Below, piece by piece: positions 9,101-15,783 of a stretch of DNA of 56,462 nucleotides. The stretch's first letter is position 1; each line of letters starts with the position of its first letter. The DNA comes from Armatimonadota bacterium (GTDB lineage Bacteria > Armatimonadota > UBA5829): the NCBI GenBank assembly GCA_026392045.1, contig JAPLCU010000030.1:1-56462 (forward strand), read 5' to 3'. The notes under the pieces were generated by a model, which was given only the letters and a program-made list of their open reading frames with translations, searched no databases and was not told the DNA's origin. The position numbers and the translations under genes were made by a program.

Positions 9101-11944
9101 TGTGCTTATAGTAGTGTTCTGCGTGTACTCCGGCTCAACATTATCGAAGTAGAGCCCCTGGAATTGGCCTGCTGCGAGGCTGGGAATTGTCACTTCGATT
9201 GTATGGCTTATATCCCGAACCTGTTTGGAGGCGTCGATATAGAAGCCCATAAAGGTTTGGTCGCCGCTGTTGGTGTAAATTCCGTTATATGCTTTCATCA
9301 CAGGGACAGTGATGCCGTCGATCTTCGCGCTAACCGCCATTGATGGTATGGGGCTGGCTATTTGAATGAATAGCAACAGCCTGTCAGAACCGAGCCAGGT
9401 GGCTAGCAGATCATCTGTTGTGTATGTAACCGGCCATGCGGCTTTGCGATTGGCGAGTTGAGTGAATACCCGCTGCGGAATTGTAAAGGTTCTGATTATT
9501 TGAGTGCCTGTGAATGTTGGGCTAAACGTGCCAATTTGCTGGGATCGTCCGAACGGCACCCCGGAGAAACTGATATTTGTGCTGATAACATCGCCCACTC
9601 GGGTAAATGGGAACTCGACCCCATTTGCGCTCAAAGCTGACACGGCTGTGCCGGTTGGCACGCATATACAGACTTCCTGAGTGGTGCCCATCTCACCGGT
9701 GGCCTCGGTTATCTGAAGTGTGCTGCCGTTCATGGCGGCATTGCCCGTAACGTTGAAGAGTGTCATCGGGAGAGGCTCGATAACGGGCTGAATTTCGAGC
9801 ACCATAGCGGTACTTCCATCCATAGGGATATCGACTGTGTCGCCATAATGCCAGATTCCGGCCTGTGTTTTGCCGATCAGTCTGTTTGCCCGGGGTTCAA
9901 GTTCCTTTATGATAAACGTGGTCCCACTCTTGAGGCCGATTGTCTTGTCCAGTGTGAAAGTCGCAGTCAACTTACGATAATTTGGATTGAAGAGGAAAAC
10001 AAAACCGTTGTCATTGAGAATACCCGCCGTTCCGTCGACTCTGCCGATCATCGGCTGGCTCAAAATTGGCCTGATGACCCTCATATACTCGATATGCGAA
10101 TCTACCCAATCGAACCAATCTTTGATAAACTGCTTATCGGTTGCTGGCAGCGCGTTATATTCGTTTATATCCTTGGCTGGAATCAAGTTCATGACCAAGT
10201 TGAAGGGCGCGGTGCCTATGGTAGAAAACAGCGAAAACTTCCAGCCCAGCATGTCCCAGTCACGCGTTCGGAAATCTGTGCGAGGCGCGCCGCCATCGCT
10301 TGTATAGCGATGAGTCTGATGAGTGATAAATCCAGGCGTGACCTCAGGCGGCGCAAGATTGATCATTCGATACCACCACGCAGTATAGCGCTGCCTGTTG
10401 GCTGAAACCCTGTCTGTATGCAGGTCAGGGAATGCCTTGAAGCTTCCCGGTTGCTCGTCAGTCGAGGTTGGATGGGGATAACTTCCAGCAAGCCAAGTCC
10501 AAACGCCGAAGTTCTGATATTGCTGCCTGCCGTCTATGATAATATCCGGAACATTCTTTCTCAGGTTTTCCAAAATCCTTCGACACCCGTTCCATTGCGC
10601 ATATCTGCTGGAAACCGGTGGCTGGCCGGATTGCGAATCATAAGCTATCCACCAATGGTCGAATGAGTATCCGCTTGCTCCCACATTATTGTGGAAGTCG
10701 GTAAGCTGCGCAACAAACCAATCCTGAAAACTCCGAACTCCGGTGTCTACTCCCACATAGCCGCCAGTGTTGCCTCCGCACCAGGCGGTCCACTCAGCCA
10801 TCTGTTTGAAACCGAGGCTAGGATACGCATAAGCCATCAGTTTGAGGTTCTTGCTTTGGGCGTAAGTCACCATTTCCTGCACTGAGGACGGCAGAGTACC
10901 GGTTGCGCAGAGCCACGTACCCTTGCGGATTTGCTGTCCCATGTTCCACCACAACACATTTTCCCATCCCCACGCATCGGTATTCTCACTGAGTGGGGCG
11001 ACAGTATTATTGCCGGGGGTGTAGAGCAGGTTGTCTATGCCCATTTGAGTGCACATATCCATTATGCGCTTCTCTTCGGTCCTGCCGGCTGCTGTGCCTG
11101 TGTCGATCTGAAAGTCGTTTTCGCACCAACCGATATCCACCCGGACGGCCTTTGTCGGGTTGAAAAGCAGGAATGCCCGCACACAATTCTGGAAAGCCTC
11201 GATCTCTGACCAGTCCATTCCATTAGCGGAGGGTTCGCTGCTCTGCCATTGCCATTCACCGACCTGGCTGGAAGGATACTTATAACCGATCATCTGATAA
11301 GCGCCAATGCACACACGGTCACCGTAAAATGTTCCGTAAGTGTCGCTCCAGTCCATATCCGGTGTGTAGGACATCGTAAACGTCTGGCTGCTGTATGACC
11401 AGCTCAGATAGTTGTTCTGCTGAACAAGCATGATCCCCGTGCCTGGGTCATCCGGTCCAGTCGATGCATACCTCAGGAAAGCCGCCCCGGTAGAGTTCGA
11501 AGGCTTATAGGTAGTCGATACGGTCTCAGTAACTCTCGCGGTCATCGCTGTTATTGAGTTTACTCGGAAAGTCCCGGCTAATGTTGGAGTAAGCTGGATT
11601 TGCCTGCTCGCGAATCTCCAGCCCGCCTTCACTTCATACACGACATTCAATTGATAATTGCCTGAAACAAATAGAAAGCTGATGTTGTCGGATCCGACTG
11701 TAACGCTCGGAGTCAGCGATGAAGTATTAATTGCAACTCCTCCAACGGTGACAGAGCAGTTGTCGTTCGTAAAATGCCATGTTCTGCTTAGCGCAATATC
11801 CTGAATGCTCACAAGACCGCGGCTGTCGAATTCGGCATTCACGATGCCGTTATTCAGGAAAGTATTTGCATAAGCCGTAGAGACCGATGCGAGCGTGATA
11901 AGAATCACAAAAAGAATTGCTCTAGCGATATTGTTTGTTTTCAT
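6113..11944 (-). CDS. Giant secreted protein: TIM-barrel glycosidase-like domain plus Ig-like, LamG and InlB-type repeats
   Basis: The start is ATG 11944 with GAGGAG 10 bases upstream. The product is 1943 residues with a signal peptide (cleavage near ASVSTAYA). Approximate order: an N-terminal beta-domain (30-260); a TIM-barrel resembling clan GH-D/GH36-type glycosidases (265-720) with SFDHWWIAYD as candidate nucleophile region; a beta-sandwich (720-940); two carboxypeptidase-regulatory-like Ig modules (948-1130); a LamG-like module (1135-1355); three tandem InlB/Bacterial_repeat_2 modules of about 73 residues (1356-1580, each TITASAGxxGxISPxG...NHTISATF); a second LamG (1582-1788); a fourth InlB-type module (1790-1861); and a C-terminal OB-fold-like domain (GRVIKVWGKVKSV...). 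It is probably an extracellular carbohydrate-binding and possibly hydrolytic protein. The glycosidase assignment rests on motif feel only; no wall-anchoring motif is seen. Confidence 0.75.
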   Translation of the reverse strand: MKTNNIARAILFVILITLASVSTAYANTFLNNGIVNAEFDSRGLVSIQDIALSRTWHFTNDNCSVTVGGVAINTSSLTPSVTVGSDNISFLFVSGNYQLNVVYEVKAGWRFASRQIQLTPTLAGTFRVNSITAMTARVTETVSTTYKPSNSTGAAFLRYASTGPDDPGTGIMLVQQNNYLSWSYSSQTFTMSYTPDMDWSDTYGTFYGDRVCIGAYQMIGYKYPSSQVGEWQWQSSEPSANGMDWSEIEAFQNCVRAFLLFNPTKAVRVDIGWCENDFQIDTGTAAGRTEEKRIMDMCTQMGIDNLLYTPGNNTVAPLSENTDAWGWENVLWWNMGQQIRKGTWLCATGTLPSSVQEMVTYAQSKNLKLMAYAYPSLGFKQMAEWTAWCGGNTGGYVGVDTGVRSFQDWFVAQLTDFHNNVGASGYSFDHWWIAYDSQSGQPPVSSRYAQWNGCRRILENLRKNVPDIIIDGRQQYQNFGVWTWLAGSYPHPTSTDEQPGSFKAFPDLHTDRVSANRQRYTAWWYRMINLAPPEVTPGFITHQTHRYTSDGGAPRTDFRTRDWDMLGWKFSLFSTIGTAPFNLVMNLIPAKDINEYNALPATDKQFIKDWFDWVDSHIEYMRVIRPILSQPMIGRVDGTAGILNDNGFVFLFNPNYRKLTATFTLDKTIGLKSGTTFIIKELEPRANRLIGKTQAGIWHYGDTVDIPMDGSTAMVLEIQPVIEPLPMTLFNVTGNAAMNGSTLQITEATGEMGTTQEVCICVPTGTAVSALSANGVEFPFTRVGDVISTNISFSGVPFGRSQQIGTFSPTFTGTQIIRTFTIPQRVFTQLANRKAAWPVTYTTDDLLATWLGSDRLLLFIQIASPIPSMAVSAKIDGITVPVMKAYNGIYTNSGDQTFMGFYIDASKQVRDISHTIEVTIPSLAAGQFQGLYFDNVEPEYTQNTTISTPDIYSVSGKVVDTSGTGIAGATIYFSDVPNAAATALTTATADASGNYSKILPNNSSWYIAAGAAAYNTAADQTVTINGADIGNINFILVANSLMSGKVTRRTDGTAISGATVYFSTLPNSSINPTFTTTTDASGNYSQLVQNGTWYVSASATGYFPSADKAVTINGANVSGIGLTLAMNTRSIPRTTDLLFSCVTDSFPASGNTGNWAYYLPSGPSLTAMATPTVDVVNGIKWEKNIKGEADGYDQGVYSSSIAVNGASIVVAAIPTRIAGYGDPWTSIVDIMYDRLVLGIHNGTGQVNVRRNGSNDRSTATIPEGQITILSLVVQPDGTYKVWANGAQVMNITSTNAMTAFVPGVAGGYANHINVGRNNPDSWPTFNGNIGDVFVYKVALTDAERLQLEADMYNKFISCFITASAGTGGTISPNGVTQVSYGGNQTFTVTLDPGYAVNSMVVDGVNQGAITSYTFNNVTVNHTISVTFQTSITHTIITSAGTGGSISPSGNVVVNQGANQTFAITPSTGYAVSQVTVDSVNQGVLTSYTFTNVTTNHTISATFVALPTYTITASAGANGTISPSGAVVVNQGANQTFTMTPNSGYVVDTVTVDSVAQGAVTSYTFTNVTANHTISATFKVDPNPQFAYYRFDETSGTIASDSSSGGYNGTLNGGCAWVAGKFNNGLDLNGSSGYVSLPNTLTTNLNNFSIATWVKLDAASGWSRIFDFGAGTATNMFLTPSAGGGVIRYAIRFNGSAEQQINGAAVLPTGSWQHVAVTLSGTTGTLYVNGVAVGTNTNMTLKPSSLGALTQTWIGRSQYNDPYLNGIVDDFKIYNKALSASEIMALYNPVITYTITASAGAGGTISPTGATVVNYGANQTFTFSPSAGYGILSMSVDGASITPVTSYTFNNVIANHTISATFAKLLGMNNRTALTDGKIVGRVIKVWGKVKSVNETTFTISDGYNSNVTILANGITPPTVDKTVVVVGILNADKTIQAQSVTIY

Positions 11945-12010
11945 CTTGTTTGTTCTCCTCGTTGAGACTAATTGGCACAACTATGACAAGCTGCCTAAGG
12001 GTCTGTTTGC

Positions 12011-12040
12011 ATTATACCATGAGATTTTTGTTATTGGTAA
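12011..12040 (-). promoter_or_regulatory. Sigma-70-type promoter of the giant secreted protein
   Basis: On the minus strand, TTACCA (12040-12035), an 18-base spacer, then TATAAT (12016-12011). This leaves a leader of about 60 bases before ATG 11944. Confidence 0.55.
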
Positions 12041-12084
12041 ATTTCTTGCGCATATAAATTTTATAAATTCGAAGTCCATGCAAT

Positions 12085-12118
12085 AACGGAGCCTCCGCAA
12101 AGTTGCGGAGGCTCCGTT
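12085..12118. terminator. 16-bp perfect hairpin after the collagen-like gene
   Basis: Arms AACGGAGCCTCCGCAA and TTGCGGAGGCTCCGTT with almost no loop. It lies 33 bases after the stop of the minus-strand gene at 12151. There is no long T-tract, so an unusual terminator or a dispersed palindrome are both possible. Confidence 0.5.
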
Positions 12119-12150
12119 GAGAAATGAAGCAAATTTAGCTTGAACGCCGA

Positions 12151-12837
12151 TTACTGTCCCGATGTCGGACGAAGAGGTGGTGTCCCATCGCTAGGAGGTG
12201 GTGTCCCGCTGCCCGGAGGAGGAGGCGCCCCTTCGCCCGGAGGAGGGCCTTGCGGCGGGCCACCCGGCCCCATCCTGCGGCCTGGGAACGGATTCATCAA
12301 CTGAGTCAGCATTCTGCTCTGCTCTGCTGTGAGAATCGATCTTATCTGCGTCCACTGCTCGATACTGGCAGTAATGACAGCGCTCTCTGCGGTCTTGGCT
12401 GCTGTCGCCGCATCATTTACTTTTTGCGCGTCGTAAGTGTCAGCCATTAGCGCCATGCGCAGCGCTTGGGCGGCATCTCCAGACTTTTGCTGAAGTGCGC
12501 GCGATGTTTCTTCCCATTTGGTCAATAGAGCCTTGAGATCTTTAACCTGAGATTCTTTCAACTGAGCCATTTGGGTGAGCGGATCAATAAGGTTGATCCG
12601 AGGCACTAATAGAGCCGCTGCCGGGCACGACGACGGAGGCATGCCGCGCATCATACCAGGCCCTACGGGGCCACCAGGTGGTCCACCGGGCGCGCCGGGG
12701 CCGCCAGGACCAACGGGAACTACAGGTCCACCAGGTCCGCCAGGTCCGCCAGGTCCGCCAATACCGCCTTGCCCCCATGCTGTTGTGGCGCAAATCACTG
12801 CTGCCAACACTGCCGCTGCCAAAACTTTGTTTTTCAT
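12151..12837 (-). CDS. Exported collagen-like / Spy-CpxP-type protein
   Basis: The start is ATG 12837 with AGGAGA 10 bases upstream. The product is 228 residues. The signal peptide (MKNKVLAAAVLAAVICATTA) is followed at 23-62 by collagen-like Gly-Gly-Pro and Gly-x-Pro triplets. A helical core (about 75-180) has the heptad-rich look of LTXXQ proteins of the Spy/CpxP type: LKESQVKDLKALLTKW and IRSILTAEQSRML. The tail is again Pro/Gly-rich. LTXXQ proteins are periplasmic chaperone or envelope-stress factors; that role here is inference. The gene has its own consensus promoter and no partner. The GC-rich triplet tract could expand or contract. Confidence 0.75.
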   Translation of the reverse strand: MKNKVLAAAVLAAVICATTAWGQGGIGGPGGPGGPGGPVVPVGPGGPGAPGGPPGGPVGPGMMRGMPPSSCPAAALLVPRINLIDPLTQMAQLKESQVKDLKALLTKWEETSRALQQKSGDAAQALRMALMADTYDAQKVNDAATAAKTAESAVITASIEQWTQIRSILTAEQSRMLTQLMNPFPGRRMGPGGPPQGPPPGEGAPPPPGSGTPPPSDGTPPLRPTSGQ

Positions 12838-12872
12838 TCGGTTTTTCTCCTTAATCGTGTGAAATTCGCGCC

Positions 12873-12901
12873 ATTATACACTAATTCTGATGCCCCATCA
12901 A
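12873..12901 (-). promoter_or_regulatory. Consensus sigma-70 promoter of the collagen-like gene
   Basis: On the minus strand, TTGATG (12901-12896), a 17-base spacer and a perfect TATAAT (12878-12873), placing the start of transcription about 30 bases before the ATG. Confidence 0.75.
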
Positions 12902-13021
12902 ATTTGAAGCCATTTTGGCGCTTTCATGTGGTTTGACTCTACGTCGAACGTAATTGTTCCTTTTAGGTCCCGCAGGAATACAGGATCGATTAAACGCGAC
13001 TTACGCCGCATTGCCCTGTGT

Positions 13022-14872
13022 CTATACCTCGGGAATCTCTTTCCAAGTGTCCTTTATATCATCCAGAGACAGATCAAGCTTTGACACAGCAATTTTCACT
13101 GATAATATAACAGTCGTGCCCTTGGGGCCCGTGCATAACTTGATTTCGTCCGATGCCTCCATCATTATCGAATACCCCATGCCCGTCGAGACTTTGGTGG
13201 AGAACCCCCTGCGCAGCGTTGCGCCTGGCAGTGTCAATGTCGATATGCCTGGGCCGCTGTCGGATACAGCAACCCAGATGAAGTCGTCACGGACACCCGC
13301 ATAGATGCGGCCTTCCTGCGCATACTTGATTGCGTTTGTCATCGCCTCGCCTACAGCCGTTTCGAACAGTTCCAACCTGCCATCGCCAAACTCTTTCAAC
13401 GTGCAGAACTCTTTGATTTTATGCCTTGCAATCGTAGTATCAGAAGGAGAGGCAACACACGTTGTTAGTTCGGCAGAATCCAGATAGTCCTTTATCTCTT
13501 CGCTGGAAACCAAGTTGAGCTTGCCCTGGGTTACGCTCTTAATGGTATCGTGGTAGAAATGGCGCTTATCTTCCTCCGCCCGTTTGCGCTCGGTGATGTC
13601 GATGGTGTAACCCGCCAGCAGGGTTTTATCGCCCAGGACAATCGGAAACTTGATCGAGGTATAGTTGCGTCCGTTGAAATCCTCATCCAGTTGCAGCGCC
13701 TCACCATTGGCAACAACGGCCCAGTCGTCGTTGGACATCTTCGCGCCAAATTCGGCTGGAAACAGCTCCTGCATGGTCTTTCCTATCATATCCCGACCCG
13801 AGATGCCAATCATCTGTTGGTAATTATCGCTGGCTTGCAGTATGCGGCTCTCGGTGGGCGTCACCTCCTTTATGAAGGTGTAAATGGGTGAGTGACGCAT
13901 ATACTGCGAGAACAACTCATTGCTCTCACGCAGCGCCTCCGCCGCCTTCTTGCGCTCCGCATCCGCGCGCTCAATCGAGATAGTGATCGCCGACGTAGTC
14001 TTGGATACTACAATGGAGACAACGACAAAGATCAAGATAGCCAAAAATGAATCAATTAGCGCATTAGAAAAAATCAGTGACCCAAACGAGTCGGTGCGGG
14101 AGTGGGTAATGTTGTCTACGATAAGCGCAATGAAGAGCAATGGAAAGAACATCCTGCGGAGCCGCGCATCAAGAGAATCACCCGCCATAAGCCTCAAAGG
14201 CCAACAAGCTGGTCCGGCGGTGGCAATGAGTCCAATACCAAGAAACAACATCGCTATTCCTGTCAGAAGCGCAACAGGGATGAGCGGCCCACCGTAGAAC
14301 AACGGATTCCCATAGGCATACGCCATCACAATCGTAAGCCCGCTTATCGCCAAAGCCGTCGCAAGAACTGCCGCGATTCCTTTGAACTTTTCACGATTAA
14401 TAGAAAGCAATGCAAGAACGGCAAATGCAGCAATGATTAAAGATGCAGCAGTGATAGGTGACATCCGGCCTATTCCTACACCAACATTCTTAGGGATAAG
14501 GTGAAGCATTTGCTCTATATTAAGATTAGTTGCACCCGCATTTCTAAAAACAACAAGGGCACACAGCGCTGCAACCAGCAGAGCAGCGCCTTGAGCCAAA
14601 TATCGGATGCGATGGTTTATGGACTGCCTGCTGCACACAAGCATTATCAAACTTAGCGTCAGAAAAGAAAGAGCTGTGCTGGGAGCCATTGGGACATGCC
14701 CCGCCGGGATATTCGTAAGAATATGTCTGACTGTTATCCATCCGACACCCGCAATGATCGAAATAACGGCAGTTATGATGACACACGCGAGCGCCACACG
14801 AGACGTCCAAAAGGTAGATTGCAGGTTGGCTTGCTCGTCAGAATTGTTTGATGTGTGCATGTACTTTTTCAT
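13022..14872 (-). CDS. Membrane PAS-domain sensor with RsbW-like (GHKL) ATPase domain
   Basis: The product is 616 residues, ATG 14872 with GAGG 9 bases upstream. The N-terminal half has about eight hydrophobic spans (first at 25-48, last at 283-304), an integral-membrane sensor region. A short coiled coil (ISIERADAERKKAAEAL) leads to a PAS domain (about 318-435: NELFSQYMRHSPIYTFIKE to GYTIDITERKRAEE). The C-terminus (about 470-600) is a GHKL ATPase of the RsbW/HATPase_c_2 kind: N-box ETAVGEAMTNAIKYA, G1 VSDSGPGI, and a G2-like GMGYSIMM. There is no convincing HisKA H-box, although RHFYHDTIKSV precedes the ATPase. I infer a membrane serine/threonine (anti-anti-sigma type) kinase rather than a classical histidine kinase. 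No response regulator or STAS partner is adjacent. Confidence 0.8.
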   Translation of the reverse strand: MKKYMHTSNNSDEQANLQSTFWTSRVALACVIITAVISIIAGVGWITVRHILTNIPAGHVPMAPSTALSFLTLSLIMLVCSRQSINHRIRYLAQGAALLVAALCALVVFRNAGATNLNIEQMLHLIPKNVGVGIGRMSPITAASLIIAAFAVLALLSINREKFKGIAAVLATALAISGLTIVMAYAYGNPLFYGGPLIPVALLTGIAMLFLGIGLIATAGPACWPLRLMAGDSLDARLRRMFFPLLFIALIVDNITHSRTDSFGSLIFSNALIDSFLAILIFVVVSIVVSKTTSAITISIERADAERKKAAEALRESNELFSQYMRHSPIYTFIKEVTPTESRILQASDNYQQMIGISGRDMIGKTMQELFPAEFGAKMSNDDWAVVANGEALQLDEDFNGRNYTSIKFPIVLGDKTLLAGYTIDITERKRAEEDKRHFYHDTIKSVTQGKLNLVSSEEIKDYLDSAELTTCVASPSDTTIARHKIKEFCTLKEFGDGRLELFETAVGEAMTNAIKYAQEGRIYAGVRDDFIWVAVSDSGPGISTLTLPGATLRRGFSTKVSTGMGYSIMMEASDEIKLCTGPKGTTVILSVKIAVSKLDLSLDDIKDTWKEIPEV

Positions 14873-14919
14873 GGCTTGGCCTCATCCACTTTCCTGACTA
14901 CAAAATGTAGACGTTGTTC

Positions 14920-15150
14920 TTAAGCTGCTGCCTGCGCTTCAAACTCCTCTAGGCTCATATAACCAAGAGTCGAATGAAGTCTTACCTATTATAAAACACT
15001 TCCACATAATAAGACAAATTCCTCCTTGCTTCTGCGATTGTTTTATATTTTTTGTTGTATATCAGCCTCGTTTTGAGTGTTATGAAGAAACTCTCGGTAA
15101 CAGCATTGTCCCAACAATCACCTTTGCGGCTCATCCCGCAAAGAATTTCT
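14920..15150 (-). pseudogene. IS3-family transposase (OrfB) 3' remnant, frameshifted
   Basis: The minus strand encodes [17 protein letters not shown] and [17 protein letters not shown], the C-terminal DDE region of IS3-family transposases. A TAA then interrupts, and one frame over the sequence resumes as RLHSTLGYMSLEEFEAQ before a stop at 14920. A single lost base explains the break. Homology starts abruptly near 15150. It is an old 3' fragment without inverted ends. Confidence 0.85.
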
Positions 15151-15203
15151 ATCACGAAAACACGAAATGGAAAAAGCACGAAAGGAGAATTCGTGCTTTA
15201 GCT

Positions 15204-15230
15204 GTTTCGGGAAACCCTTTTCCCGAAACC
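15204..15230. repeat. Short palindromic element, family A (copy 2)
   Basis: GTTTCGGGAAA and TTTCCCGAAAC arms around CCCTT-type loop bases, identical in layout to the copy inside the coding region at 21105-21131. It lies in the 15151-15783 gap. That gap otherwise holds low-complexity imperfect repeats (CTCAAAACTCAAAATTC-like), the 7-bp tandem array and the ribosome-binding site of the GH95 gene. Confidence 0.75.
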
Positions 15231-15681
15231 CCTCGGCTAAGCAGACACCCCCCAATCCCAGCTTCATCCCATTCATCCCCATTCAGCGTCTCAGCGGTTC
15301 AGGAGCTCAAAACCACTCGCACACACAACCTGTGAACAAGATTTAACTAAAATATACCGGAAATTAGGCCAGGAAAGGGCATTCTCGTTGTCTTATAATT
15401 ATGGGGGGATAGGGAATAGGGAACAGGTTACAGGGAATAGAAGGGAAGTGGTAACTCAAACTCTGCAATTCGCAGCTAACAGCTTTCCCTTCCCTAACTC
15501 AAAACTCAAAATTCAGAACTCAAAACTCGAGCTACCTTCCCAAAATGTTTTTCATTCATAAAACGAAATGCCTCCCACGCTCAATTCACGAGGATTTCGT
15601 TCCTTCCAAAATGCTCGAATTTACTCTCTAAACACATGGAACAAAACCGATTCCAAGCGGCCGTCAACTGCTCCCTTCCCA

Positions 15682-15725
15682 ACTGTTGACTGTTGACTGT
15701 TGACTGTTGACTGTTGACTGTTGAC
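15682..15725 (+). repeat. 7-bp tandem repeat array (ACTGTTG), 6.3 copies
   Basis: 44 bases of perfect ACTGTTG units, about 45 bases before the ribosome-binding site of the GH95 gene. Slippage could change its length and the promoter spacing; that effect is speculative. Confidence 0.9.
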
Positions 15726-15783
15726 TTCCCTTCCCCTGGCGCGTATGATTTTCTAAACACACAACCTATGGAGGTATTGAAAT

